This document shows positions 34,236 to 44,741 of a stretch of DNA of 64,000 nt, in pieces. Position 1 is the first letter of the stretch. Every line of letters begins with the position of its first letter. Both the position numbers and the translations under genes were made by a program. A model generated the notes under the pieces. The model saw only the letters and a list, made by a program, of their open reading frames with translations. It did no database searches and had not been told where the DNA came from. This DNA is from an uncultured Arenicella sp. (GTDB taxonomy: Bacteria > Pseudomonadota > Gammaproteobacteria > Arenicellales > Arenicellaceae): positions 93,697 to 157,696 of the forward strand of contig CALINO010000008.1 of assembly GCA_938045295.1 (NCBI GenBank). Reading direction: 5' to 3'.

Positions 34236-35330
34236 CTATTTAGATGTTCTAAGTGCGGCTAACGCAGACTCAAGGTCGGCGTGCCCACTTGCTTGCACCT
34301 TTTGTTGCAAACCGGCCACGATGTCTTTAATCATCGCCGGGCCTTGATAGATAAATTGGCTGTATATTTGTACGTAATCGGCCCCGGCAAGCATTTTTTC
34401 CCACGCGTCATCCGCATTTTTAATGCCACCCACACCAATTATTTGCACACGCCCTTGTAAATGACGGTAAAACTCACGAATGCAGTCAGTCGCCATGTCT
34501 TTGACTGGCGCACCGCTTAAGCCACCGGCCTCAGCTTTATGTTGGCTTTGCAAGCTGTCAGGGCGTTCAATGGTGGTATTGGTGGCAATAACGGCGTCAA
34601 ATTGATGCGACATCACCAATTCAGCAATGGTTTCAATTTCATCCGCGTCTAAGTCGGGCGCCACTTTTAAGGCAATGGGCACATAGCGCTTATGTACTTT
34701 TTCACACTTTAATTGCGCGTTTTTGATGTTCAACAACAGAGTATCTAAAAAACTGGCGTTTTGTAAATCACGCAATGACTTAGTGTTCGGAGACGAAATG
34801 TTGGCGGTAATATAATCCGCTTGCGAATACACGCGCTGCATGGCGTTTACGTAATCGGTGGCGGCGTCTTCAATCGGCGTTGTGGCGTTTTTACCCACAT
34901 TAATACCCGCGACGACAGTGCGATTGGTTTTGGTTAAATTCGCCAAAAAGGCATCCACACCACCGGAATTAAACCCCATGCGATTGATAATGGCTTGATC
35001 TTCAACCAAGCGAAACATGCGCGGCTTGTCATTACCCGGCTGAGGCTTTGGGGTCACGGTGCCCATTTCCACACCACTGAAACCCAGTGCTGAAAATGCC
35101 GGAAATGCTTTGGCGTCTTTATCTAAGCCAGCGGCCAAACCAACGGGGTGACGAAAGTCGATGCCCATGCAGGTCACAGGCAAATCAGGCACACAGGCGC
35201 CATTTAACCGTTCTAGCTGGCGGGTGGCTATCGGCAAGGCCGATACTTTAGCCAAACCGGCCATGGTAATGTCGTGAGCCTTCTCAGGGTCTAAGTTAAA
35301 CAGAGCGGGCTTTATCAGTGAATACAACAT
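34236..35330 (-). CDS. pyrD: Quinone-dependent dihydroorotate dehydrogenase
   Basis: VGLAAGLDKDAKAFPAFSALGFSGVEMGTVTPKPQPGN, NISSPNT, IGVGGI motifs. Confidence 0.95.
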   Translation of the reverse strand: MLYSLIKPALFNLDPEKAHDITMAGLAKVSALPIATRQLERLNGACVPDLPVTCMGIDFRHPVGLAAGLDKDAKAFPAFSALGFSGVEMGTVTPKPQPGNDKPRMFRLVEDQAIINRMGFNSGGVDAFLANLTKTNRTVVAGINVGKNATTPIEDAATDYVNAMQRVYSQADYITANISSPNTKSLRDLQNASFLDTLLLNIKNAQLKCEKVHKRYVPIALKVAPDLDADEIETIAELVMSHQFDAVIATNTTIERPDSLQSQHKAEAGGLSGAPVKDMATDCIREFYRHLQGRVQIIGVGGIKNADDAWEKMLAGADYVQIYSQFIYQGPAMIKDIVAGLQQKVQASGHADLESALAALRTSK

Positions 35331-35459
35331 AAATGGGGTCTAATACGAGGCAATGAAATTGCGCTTAGAATACCAGAGACGTTTTACAACTTCCGTTTAT
35401 TTGTGAGGCTAATGACCGATTTATTGCATTGCTTTTGCCGTGTGCTTTTACCGTGCGCC

Positions 35460-37265
35460 TTACCTTGCCTCGTTTTGCAGCTGCCACAGCCTTGCATAAC
35501 GGCCATTGGCATCCAACAGGGCTTGATGGGTGCCCTGCTCTGCGACCGTACCGTTTTCTAATACAATAATATTGTCGGCATCAACAATGGTGGATAAACG
35601 ATGAGCAATCACCAAACTGGTGTAATTACCGCGCACCCCTTCCATGGCCTGAAGTATGCGCTTTTCAGCGTGGCTGTCTAACGATGAGGTGGCTTCATCA
35701 AACACCATAATATGCGGCTGCTTTAAAATCGCGCGCGCAATCGCCACCCGCTGTTTCTCGCCGCCAGAGAGCTTTAAACCGCGTTCGCCAACATACGTGT
35801 TTTCTTGATCTGGCAAGCTTTTAATAAAGTCTTCTAAGTAGGCCATGCGAATCGCTTGCCACACCTCGTCATCACTGGCTTGCACGTTGCCATACTGCAC
35901 ATTATCGAAAATACTGGCGTTAAAAAGCACCGTATCTTGCGGCACCACGCTGATTGCCCGCCGTAAGCTCTGCTGCGTTAATTGGTTGATATTTTGCCCG
36001 TCAATCGTGATTTTGCCGCTGTTAATATCGTAAAAACGCAACAGCATTTTCAAAATGGTTGACTTGCCTGAACCACTGCCACCCACAATGGCCACCTTTT
36101 GCTTAGGCTCTACCACAAAACTCAAGCCTTGCAGAATCTCGCGCTCGACATGATAGGAGAAGCGAACGTCTTGAAACTCAATTTTTCCATGCCGAACTTC
36201 TAATTCGGCCGCGCCGTCAATGTCTTGAACCGCTGGCTGCACATTTAACAATGCAAACATGGCATCAATATTGGCCATTGAGCCTTTCATTTCACGGTAC
36301 ACAAACCCCAGAAAGTTCAGTGGCACAAATATTTGCATCATCAATGCGTTGATCAGCACAAACTCGCCAATGGTCATACGGCCATTTTCAACATAGTGTG
36401 CCGCTAAAATCATTGCCGCGGTCATCGATAAGGCAATAATCAAGCTCTGCCCGCTGTTTAAGCCAAACAAAGTTAAGCGATTACGCCTTCTGGCCAGCTC
36501 CCAATCAGCCAAATCCTGATCGTAGCGCTCGGCTTCATACGCCTCGTTATTAAAATACTTAACCGTTTCAAAGTTCAATAAACTGTCAACCGAACGAGTG
36601 CTGGACTTGCTTTCCGCCTTGTTCATTTGGCGAATGGTTGCGGTGCGCCACTCGGTGGCCACCACCGAAAATGCCACGTACATTACTACCGACAATAAAA
36701 CAATCAAGGCAAACCACGGCGAATACTTAAACAATAAAATGCCAATGATCATGCCGATTTCAATGAAGGTTGGCACAATATTGAACACCATAAAGCGCAT
36801 CAAAAAGCTGATGCCGTTGACCCCACGCTCAATATCGCGCGACACACCGCCTGTTTTTCGATTCAAATGGTAGGCCAAATCCAATGAGTGCAAATGCTTG
36901 AATACGGCATGCCCAATGCGCCGCATGGCGCGCTCGGTAACGCGCCCAAACAAGGTGTCGCGCAGTTCGCCAAACAACACATTAATAAAGCGCACAATGC
37001 CGTAGGCCACCAACAATGCCAACGGTATCACCACCAACGAAGGGGCATTGAGTTGATCCACAATGTCTTTAAGTATGAAAGGCAAGCCAACGCTGGCGAC
37101 CTTGGCACCAATCAAACACAATAAGGCTAAAAATATTCGGCCTTTAAACTCACTTAAATACGGAATGAGTGCCTTCAAACTGACCCACTGCATGCGTTCA
37201 GGTGCCACTAAGCCATCTTCTTCTGCCCCAAGTGAACTGCTTCTTTTGCCGCCAAAACCGCGCAT
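35460..37265 (-). CDS. ABC transporter ATP-binding/permease, Atm1/HMT type
   Basis: TM domain plus Walker A GGSGSGKST and signature LSGGEKQRVAIARAIL; NRKTGGVSRDIERGVNGI typical of the Atm1 group. Confidence 0.9.
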   Translation of the reverse strand: MRGFGGKRSSSLGAEEDGLVAPERMQWVSLKALIPYLSEFKGRIFLALLCLIGAKVASVGLPFILKDIVDQLNAPSLVVIPLALLVAYGIVRFINVLFGELRDTLFGRVTERAMRRIGHAVFKHLHSLDLAYHLNRKTGGVSRDIERGVNGISFLMRFMVFNIVPTFIEIGMIIGILLFKYSPWFALIVLLSVVMYVAFSVVATEWRTATIRQMNKAESKSSTRSVDSLLNFETVKYFNNEAYEAERYDQDLADWELARRRNRLTLFGLNSGQSLIIALSMTAAMILAAHYVENGRMTIGEFVLINALMMQIFVPLNFLGFVYREMKGSMANIDAMFALLNVQPAVQDIDGAAELEVRHGKIEFQDVRFSYHVEREILQGLSFVVEPKQKVAIVGGSGSGKSTILKMLLRFYDINSGKITIDGQNINQLTQQSLRRAISVVPQDTVLFNASIFDNVQYGNVQASDDEVWQAIRMAYLEDFIKSLPDQENTYVGERGLKLSGGEKQRVAIARAILKQPHIMVFDEATSSLDSHAEKRILQAMEGVRGNYTSLVIAHRLSTIVDADNIIVLENGTVAEQGTHQALLDANGRYARLWQLQNEAR

Positions 37266-37289
37266 ATAATCGTTTAATAGTTAGAAAGG

Positions 37290-38606
37290 TTATTGGGTGG
37301 TTTTTTGTGCTAATACAGCGGCCGTTTTACGCATCAATGTTTCACGATACTTATACGGAACTTGCCGATTAAAATTAAACACAAAGCGGTATTTTTGATC
37401 GCCTGACTGAATAAACCCAGCAAAACTTCTCACGCCATTAAGCGTGCCCGTTTTGGCGGTCACCGTAACACCAGCAATACCCGCAGAATACGATTTAAAC
37501 AAATGCTGATGCGCGGTTAATGATTGCAACAAATCTGCCAATTGTGAGGCGCTCAATTTATTCTGCCTCGACAGCCCTGAGCCTTCAACAATGGAAAAGT
37601 TCTGCCAATCAAAGTCAGCGGCAAGCTGTTGCGTGGCTGTGCATGAGGCTTGTTTAAAACTCAATGGCGCTTGTGCTGTGAGCATTAAAAACAGCTGATT
37701 AGCAATGAAGTTATTAGAAAACTCCAACATGCCACGAATGGCATCAGACACATCATGGCTGTTACGGTGTTGATATATCAATGCTGCTGTCATCGGCACC
37801 ACCCCGCTTATACTTACCGGCAATGCTTTGGTGGGTTTGGAAGGCAAGTCAGCACTTGCCTGCTCTAGCTTAATATTTACCTGCTCCAGCTTAATATTTA
37901 AAAGCTCAGCAAAATGGGTGAGCGCATTATCTTGATTGACCAAATTAATACGCTCGGTTGTGCCCTTTTTAGGTCGCCCCAAACGTATTGCCACCTGCTT
38001 AGCGGTTGCCGTGACGGGTGTTTGAGGCTCAGCACTGTGAATGCCTGCCGCATTTCTCATTAGCTTAACGGTGTTAAAGTTAGCCGCCACCGCTGATAAC
38101 GGCGCATTATAAGGGTCTACCACCTGCGAGCCGCCTGGCACCGGCTGCGGCGTAAAATGCGAACCGTCTATCGCTATATTCTGCACCCAACCTAGATCCA
38201 ACGCGCTTAACTTTTGCGCCAACGCGCCCAACTCTTCAGACGTCAAATAGGGGTCGCCGTAGCCCTTCACCCACAAGGTATTGCCATGACGATAAAAGTC
38301 GGTGGTAAACCGCGCATGGCCGCCCCATTTCTTAATACTAAGGTACGCGGTAGCCAGCTTAACCAAAGAGGCTGGCACTAAGGGCTTGTCGGCCTGCCAT
38401 GAATAAAGCACCTGCCCCGACTCATCAAGTACTAACACCGAATCATGTTGAGTCAGTTTTTCGCCGTTAAACAGCGTTTGAAGTGCGCCCGCCTTGGCCT
38501 GTGCCTGTGCCTGTGTCTGTACTTGTGCCTGCGCCAACGTTGCGTTAGCGCAACTTAAGGCCAATATAAAAATTGCCAATAAAAGCTGGTGGGCACGACG
38601 CATCAT
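37290..38606 (-). CDS. D-alanyl-D-alanine carboxypeptidase/endopeptidase (PBP4-like)
   Basis: SLVKLATAYLSIKKWG (SxxK), EGSGLSRQNKLS (SxN region), TAKTGTLNGVRSFAG (KTG). Confidence 0.88.
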   Translation of the reverse strand: MMRRAHQLLLAIFILALSCANATLAQAQVQTQAQAQAKAGALQTLFNGEKLTQHDSVLVLDESGQVLYSWQADKPLVPASLVKLATAYLSIKKWGGHARFTTDFYRHGNTLWVKGYGDPYLTSEELGALAQKLSALDLGWVQNIAIDGSHFTPQPVPGGSQVVDPYNAPLSAVAANFNTVKLMRNAAGIHSAEPQTPVTATAKQVAIRLGRPKKGTTERINLVNQDNALTHFAELLNIKLEQVNIKLEQASADLPSKPTKALPVSISGVVPMTAALIYQHRNSHDVSDAIRGMLEFSNNFIANQLFLMLTAQAPLSFKQASCTATQQLAADFDWQNFSIVEGSGLSRQNKLSASQLADLLQSLTAHQHLFKSYSAGIAGVTVTAKTGTLNGVRSFAGFIQSGDQKYRFVFNFNRQVPYKYRETLMRKTAAVLAQKTTQ

Positions 38607-39460
38607 GACAACTCTTTTTTTATTTTCAGCGCCAAGTTATACGCCTCGTTTTTACGCACGCCCACAATTTTAGCCGCCAGCCCTGCGGCTTGCTTTACCG
38701 GTAACTCACTCACCAATATCGCCAATAAAGAGCGCAAGTTAGTGTGCAGCTCATCACTGTTGTCTTGAACCGGCGCGCCTTGAACCATCAACACAAACTC
38801 ACCTCGTGTTTGATCTGAATCGGCCTGTAAGCGCTCGCTGATGCTGATCGCAGAGCCGCTTAACACGGTTTCAAAACGCTTTGTTAACTCTCTGGCCAAC
38901 ACCAGCTCTCGCTGCGCGCCCAGCACCGAAACAATGTCATTCACGCACGCCACAATGCGGTGCGATGACTCTAACAACACCACGGTGCGAGTTTCAGATT
39001 CATACTCTTTGAGCGCCGCTTGCCGTGCACCGGCTTTGGCGGGTAAAAAACCATCATAAAGAAAACTGTTGGTAGGCAAACCGGCAATGGATAAGGCCGC
39101 AATAATGGAACTGGGGCCCGGAACGGTATTAATTTCAAAGCCGCGGTGCCTTAGTTCACGCACCAACACAAAGCCCGGGTCACTGATCAACGGCGTTCCA
39201 GCATCGCTGATTAAGGCAATATTTTGCCCTTCAGACAAGGCCGTTGCCACCCACTCTATTTGCGCACTTTCATTATGTTCATGACACGACCGTAAGCGCG
39301 AGTTAATACCGTAATGAGCGAACAACCGTTTGCTGTGCCGGGTGTCTTCAGCCAGCACGCAATCAACTTCACGTAAGGTGCTTAAGGCTCGCTGGCTAAT
39401 ATCGGCCAAGTTGCCAATGGGGGTAGCCACCACATACAAACGGCCGGTATTGATTGCCAT
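38603..39460 (-). CDS. rsmI: 16S rRNA (cytidine(1402)-2'-O)-methyltransferase
   Basis: RLYVVATPIGNLADISQRALSTLREVDCVLAEDTRHSKRLFAHYGI, ALISDAGTPLISDPGF; 4-nt overlap with the next gene. Confidence 0.95.
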   Translation of the reverse strand: MAINTGRLYVVATPIGNLADISQRALSTLREVDCVLAEDTRHSKRLFAHYGINSRLRSCHEHNESAQIEWVATALSEGQNIALISDAGTPLISDPGFVLVRELRHRGFEINTVPGPSSIIAALSIAGLPTNSFLYDGFLPAKAGARQAALKEYESETRTVVLLESSHRIVACVNDIVSVLGAQRELVLARELTKRFETVLSGSAISISERLQADSDQTRGEFVLMVQGAPVQDNSDELHTNLRSLLAILVSELPVKQAAGLAAKIVGVRKNEAYNLALKIKKELS

Positions 39461-39758
39461 ATTTTGATGTTCTTTGCTATCGGGGTGATTCACTCGTTAT
39501 ACTTCCAATTTGAAATTCATGAATAACGCATAAACGACGCGTTATTCGAATTAAGATTATGACTGAATCGCCACGGGAAAGGTAAAAAAATAATGATGCC
39601 CTTAATACGGCATCACACCCCGAATAGAACTTGGCTAAGTAACTGTGCAAAAGCAACTCTGCAAATTATTTTTTACAGTATGATTTGGTTATTTGAGATA
39701 TAACACCAGGCTAATTAATAGGTTGAGCTTACCGTTAAGTTCAAACACATAAGTGAAC

Positions 39759-41891
39759 ATGCACACTGAATTTAGAATACGAAGAACGCTAGTGAAATCA
39801 AAAAAAGCCACACAAGTAGGCGCAGCACTTATGCGCTTAAGCCTTATTAGTGCAAGCTTGTTACTAATCAGCGGTTGCGCCAGCAACGTCAGTAACACGC
39901 CGCGCGACACAAGCGGTGTGGAAGTTCGTGATGTGGTCATAAACCCAAGCAGAACACGACAAACTAATGAAGAGTCCAGCGGCGTTTATAATGAACCCGT
40001 ATTAGAAGCAAGCCCGCTGGGTGAGCAAGAAGCTGCTCGGCAAACCTCACGTGCCGAATATTATCGGCAACAAGCTGCAGGCGAATCTAATGTGTCTGCC
40101 AAGGTTGAAGCCACATTGAGTTCAGCCGAGTATTACATTCAAGCCCAGCAGCCACAGCGTGCCGTTGAGTTGGTTAATTCAGTTCGCAACTCATTACGTT
40201 CAGAACAACAAAAAGATCGTGCGGCGGTTATTTTAGCCTACGCAGACTATTCTGTTGGTAACTACGATGCGGCGTTGACTCGGCTTGATTATTTGCTACG
40301 TTCAGCGCAAACAGGCTCGGTAAACAATGACGTGGATCAACCTCAATTGCCGGAAAAGCAAGCATTGAGTACGCAACAAGTGGATGCCTATTTACTGGCC
40401 TCATTTTGTTACCAAGCACAGGGAGATTATGAACAAGGCATTGCCTCATTAATCAATCGTGAAGCGGGCTTATATGGCTCTGCCAGAGCCGAGACCACTC
40501 GTTATATCTGGCAAGTCATTAACAGCATACCCACCGATCAACGGCAACGTTTATTACAAGAAGCGCAAGACCCAATGGTGCGTAACCGAATTGAGCAAAG
40601 CTTGGCCGGCGCCATTGGCTCAACCCAAGACACACCGCAGCAATTCAATCAATGGCGTGAAGAGCCCAGCAGTAGCCAAGCCTTAAATGTGGTTGAAAGT
40701 GGTTGGAGCGCCAACTCGCCGGAATCTATTTATGTGCTGCTGCCATTCAGCTCACGCTTTGCTAAAGCCGCGCAAGCGGTGAAAGCCGGCATCGAACGCG
40801 AACACGAACTGAACACCTCCACCTATCGCCCACGCATCAACTATTACGATATTGGTGACAACCCTCTGCAAGTATCACAATACTACGCCGCTGCGGTTAG
40901 AGCGGGCGCTGACTTTATTATTGGGCCATTAGGAAAAAGCTACAGCAATGAAGCCAACAACGCCAGTAACTACGCACGTTCTGCGGTGCCGATGCTTATG
41001 CTCGGTGGCGACCAAGCACTGGCTGCGAGCAATTTAAGGCTGAGCATGAGCCCAGAATTAGAAGGTCGATTAGTGGCCGAACGTGCTTGGCAAGATGGCC
41101 ACATTAGCGCGGCACAAATTCTCACTCGTTCGGCGCAAGACCAACGCGTAAGCCGAGGGTTTGAAGAGCGCTGGCTGTCATTGGGCGGAAAGTTAAGCAA
41201 AAAAACCGAATATTCGCCTGCTCAATATGACCACAGCGTTGAACTAAAACAGCTCTTTGATATTAACCAAAGTGAATACCGGCATCGCAAGTTAACCCAA
41301 ACGCTGGGTTTTAAACCGAAGTTTTCAACCTATCAACGCGGCGACATCGATTTTGTGTTGATGGTGGCCAACAATAAAACCGGGCGAATTTTGCGGCCTC
41401 AAATTAACTTTTTCACCAACTCGCAGTTGCCGGTTTACTCCACATCGGGTGTGTACAATGGCATTGAAGATGCGGTCAACAACATGGATTTAGACGACAC
41501 CATTTTGCCGGTCATGCCGTGGGTATTTCGCTCAGGCTCAGTCACTCAATACGCAGGCCAACTTAATATGTTGCACGCCATGGGCATGGACGCTTACCAA
41601 GTTGCCGGTAATTTAAGCACGCTTACTGGCCGCACAGACGCCGCTCTTAACGGCCATACGGGGCAATTGTACTTACAAGGCAATGGTGAGGTTATTCACC
41701 GGCCGGTGTGGGCAAAATTTGAAGCCGGGCAACTTAAAGTACTCGATTCAAAAGGTTTAGACATCAGCCCGTTAACCGAAGACGGAGCGTACTTGCCTAA
41801 TGACGCAACCGGCACTAACAGTACAAGCACAGGAAGCTATAATGATCAAAACTGGGATACTCGGGAGTCGCGCCGAAAAGCTGGCGGCTAA
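39759..41891 (+). CDS. lpoA: Penicillin-binding protein activator LpoA-like lipoprotein
   Basis: Lipobox LISGCAS, N-terminal TPR-like domain, C-terminal periplasmic-binding-like fold (LPFSSRFAKAAQAVKAGIE...FIIGPLGK); divergent from rsmI. Confidence 0.88.
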   Translation: MHTEFRIRRTLVKSKKATQVGAALMRLSLISASLLLISGCASNVSNTPRDTSGVEVRDVVINPSRTRQTNEESSGVYNEPVLEASPLGEQEAARQTSRAEYYRQQAAGESNVSAKVEATLSSAEYYIQAQQPQRAVELVNSVRNSLRSEQQKDRAAVILAYADYSVGNYDAALTRLDYLLRSAQTGSVNNDVDQPQLPEKQALSTQQVDAYLLASFCYQAQGDYEQGIASLINREAGLYGSARAETTRYIWQVINSIPTDQRQRLLQEAQDPMVRNRIEQSLAGAIGSTQDTPQQFNQWREEPSSSQALNVVESGWSANSPESIYVLLPFSSRFAKAAQAVKAGIEREHELNTSTYRPRINYYDIGDNPLQVSQYYAAAVRAGADFIIGPLGKSYSNEANNASNYARSAVPMLMLGGDQALAASNLRLSMSPELEGRLVAERAWQDGHISAAQILTRSAQDQRVSRGFEERWLSLGGKLSKKTEYSPAQYDHSVELKQLFDINQSEYRHRKLTQTLGFKPKFSTYQRGDIDFVLMVANNKTGRILRPQINFFTNSQLPVYSTSGVYNGIEDAVNNMDLDDTILPVMPWVFRSGSVTQYAGQLNMLHAMGMDAYQVAGNLSTLTGRTDAALNGHTGQLYLQGNGEVIHRPVWAKFEAGQLKVLDSKGLDISPLTEDGAYLPNDATGTNSTSTGSYNDQNWDTRESRRKAGG

Positions 41892-42195
41892 GTTTCTTAA
41901 AGCGAAAGGCTTAACACTGACTGAAACCAATTACCGTTGTAAGGCCGGTGAAATAGATTTGGTAATGAAACACCATGATTACCTGGTCTTTGTAGAAGTT
42001 CGGCACCGAAAGAGTATGCAGTTTGGCGGAGCATTAGAAAGCATTGATGCCCGCAAACAAGCAAAGTTGCGGCGTGCGGCAGAGCATTATTTAATCAAAC
42101 ATAAGCTCACCAACGCCCCTGCCCGCTTTGATATACTGTGCGTGAATGGCGAACTGAAAAAGCCAGACTTACAGTGGATTCAAAACGCATTTTGA
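41842..42195 (+). CDS. yraN: YraN family endonuclease-like protein
   Basis: GSRAEKLAAKFLKAKGLTLTETNYRCKAGEIDLVMKHHDYLVFVEVRHR. Overlaps the end of lpoA in another frame; start trimmed. Confidence 0.92.
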   Translation: MIKTGILGSRAEKLAAKFLKAKGLTLTETNYRCKAGEIDLVMKHHDYLVFVEVRHRKSMQFGGALESIDARKQAKLRRAAEHYLIKHKLTNAPARFDILCVNGELKKPDLQWIQNAF

Positions 42196-42345
42196 ACCCA
42201 CACTTAGGTTTAAAAAAGTGGTTCACAAAACATTGATCTGCAGAACAATGACTAATGACAAATCAGACAGAGTGTTTGCAACTCACCCCCATTCAGATTA
42301 AAAATTAAGCCAACCATTACATTAATTTCACACGAGACCGCCCAT

Positions 42346-42948
42346 ATGCACACATTGCGCTTCAAGCATTTGACAAAATCATGGCTACTGGCTGCATTAA
42401 TTACCATCAACCTTAGTGGCTGCGTAACCGCGTTGGTGGCCGGCGTGGCGATTGCCACGGTCGACATCATTCACGACAGACGCACAGTGGGTGAATACAT
42501 TGATGACAATGCCATTGAGCTAACCGCACGCAATATTGTGGTCAGTAATAAAGAGTTTCGTAAAGCCGCGCATATTAAACCGCAATCTTGGAACGGCATT
42601 TTATTAATCACCGGCGAAGTTGACACGCCTGAGAACAAACAAAAGCTGATTGAGCGCTTCCGTAATATCCAAGGCGTTAGGCAAGTGGTGGACGAGAGCA
42701 CCATTACCGACAAAACACGCATTGGCACCCGCACTAATGACGCTTGGATTACCAGCAAAGTTAAAAGCCGCCTATTACTTAAGACGGGCCTAGATGCCAA
42801 CCGAGTAAAAGTGGTCACTACCCGCGCCAGCGTTTATTTAATGGGCATTGTCACCCGCGAAGAAGCCGACAAAGCCACGCAATACGCCAGCACCGTACGT
42901 GGGGTAAAACGCGTGGTGCGTGTGTTTGAATACAAAGAAAACACATAA
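42346..42948 (+). CDS. BON-domain lipoprotein (DolP/YraP-like)
   Basis: Lipobox INLSGC; two BON-like domains (WNGILLITGEVDTPENKQKLIERFRNIQGVRQVVDE...ASVYLMGIVTREEAD). Confidence 0.88.
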   Translation: MHTLRFKHLTKSWLLAALITINLSGCVTALVAGVAIATVDIIHDRRTVGEYIDDNAIELTARNIVVSNKEFRKAAHIKPQSWNGILLITGEVDTPENKQKLIERFRNIQGVRQVVDESTITDKTRIGTRTNDAWITSKVKSRLLLKTGLDANRVKVVTTRASVYLMGIVTREEADKATQYASTVRGVKRVVRVFEYKENT

Positions 42949-43002
42949 TCACAAAACGCTCTTTACTGCGCTTTTCATTCTTTTTACGTCTACACACGGC
43001 TT

Positions 43003-43488
43003 ATGCTTGATTCTAAAAATAAAATGATTGCACCTGACCGTACCGAAAGTCAGGTGCAAACGCACATTGCCGCCCTGCCTCGGCCGCTGGTTTTTACCAA
43101 TGGCTGTTTTGACATATTGCATCGCGGGCACACCACCTATTTAGAGCAAGCGCGGAACTTAGGCGCTTCTTTAATTGTGGCGGTGAACACTGACGCGTCG
43201 GTAAAACGCCAAGGCAAAGGCGACGACCGCCCAGTCAACCCGCTGGAAGATCGCATGGCCGTGCTCGCCAGCCTGCACTGCGTAGATGCGGTGATTAGCT
43301 TTGACGAAGACACCCCGCTAAATGTGATTAAGCAGGTCCTGCCAGACCACTTGGTTAAAGGCGGTGATTGGAAAATTCAAGACATTGTGGGCGGCGACAT
43401 TGTGGTGAAAAACGGTGGCCAAGTTCATTCTATTGATTTTCAATATGAGCGCTCAACCACTCGGCTAATTAATAAAATACGCGGGTAG
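43003..43488 (+). CDS. D-glycero-beta-D-manno-heptose 1-phosphate adenylyltransferase (HldE C-terminal domain-like)
   Basis: [63 protein letters not shown]. Confidence 0.9.
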   Translation: MLDSKNKMIAPDRTESQVQTHIAALPRPLVFTNGCFDILHRGHTTYLEQARNLGASLIVAVNTDASVKRQGKGDDRPVNPLEDRMAVLASLHCVDAVISFDEDTPLNVIKQVLPDHLVKGGDWKIQDIVGGDIVVKNGGQVHSIDFQYERSTTRLINKIRG

Positions 43489-43535
43489 TCGGCAAGCAAA
43501 TACACACACAAAAGAACACATAAAGGAATATTAAG

Positions 43536-44507
43536 ATGTTCTCACGGTTTTTTAAGAAAAAACAATCCTCCATCAGTGTTAACCAACCTATCGCAGTAAA
43601 TCAAAGTCAGTGGTTAACACCTCTGATGCCCGTTTACGAAGGCTTACCCAGGCCTGATTGGGAGAAAATAGATGAGTATATAACGCAACACTTAGCGGAT
43701 CAGGATGCCAACGCTGTGTGGAGTCAAGTGGCGCTCGATTGGATGTCAGAAACAGCAAACGCGCTTGCTCACGATTACTACAAAACCGAAACGCCTAATT
43801 TCATTATCATTAGCCATCAAGGTGAAATCTATAACAAATCGTTGGCTATCTTTTTAGAACGCACCAGATCAAGGCTTTTAAGCGTGGCCAACGGCATTAC
43901 TCAAGACAATGGCTACGGAAAGCATGTGGTCATTGTGTTTGCAGATATCGACAGTTATTACAGTTACATTAGTTTTTATGGCCCGCAAGAAGGCACTTAT
44001 GGCTTAAGCTCAGGCATGTACTTAAATTATGGTTATGGCCACTTCGTATTTCACGAAGGCGATTTAGACATGGCTGAACCGATCGCCGCTCATGAAATGA
44101 CGCATGCACTGCTGGCGCATTTGCCAATACCTACGTGGTTAAATGAAGGCATGGCCGTGAACATGGAAGCGGTTATTTGCGGCACTGAACCACCCCGACT
44201 CACCCCGGCGGTTTACAGAAAACATCAAGCCTATTGGAGTAAAGAACAAAACATCCAGCACTTTTGGAGCGGCGCGTCTTTCAGCAATGCGGACGCTGGC
44301 CAAGAGCTAAGCTATCAGCTTGCTCAAATATTAGTGACTAATTTATCTAAGAACTACGACTCTTTCGTTGTGTTTGCAAACAGCGCTAACGAGCAAGATG
44401 GCGGAGAGTCAGCCATGCAAGAAATCTACCACCTAAGCCTCGGTGACCTAGTAGCCAGCACCTTAGGCGAAGGTGACTGGGCTCCGAAACTCGAGAGCCA
44501 CGCCTAA
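43536..44507 (+). CDS. Peptidase MA-like (gluzincin) metallohydrolase
   Basis: AAHEMTHALLAHLPIPTWLNEGMAVNME (HExxH + NEG). Confidence 0.75.
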   Translation: MFSRFFKKKQSSISVNQPIAVNQSQWLTPLMPVYEGLPRPDWEKIDEYITQHLADQDANAVWSQVALDWMSETANALAHDYYKTETPNFIIISHQGEIYNKSLAIFLERTRSRLLSVANGITQDNGYGKHVVIVFADIDSYYSYISFYGPQEGTYGLSSGMYLNYGYGHFVFHEGDLDMAEPIAAHEMTHALLAHLPIPTWLNEGMAVNMEAVICGTEPPRLTPAVYRKHQAYWSKEQNIQHFWSGASFSNADAGQELSYQLAQILVTNLSKNYDSFVVFANSANEQDGGESAMQEIYHLSLGDLVASTLGEGDWAPKLESHA

Positions 44508-44741
44508 ACATCCATTTAAGAACTACACCTCAGAATTACACCTCAGAGTCACACCCAGCACAAACCAGCGAGGGTAAGACCGTTTAAAGACAAACATTAC
44601 TCCATTGCATGAACCACCAATTCAAAACTCACGCTTGAATGCATTTTTGTTAAAAAGTGTTAAAAACGCGATGGATAAATGTACAGCTGTCAGCTTATAC
44701 TCACTCTCAAGACATTACATAATATTCATAAAGGTGCAGAA

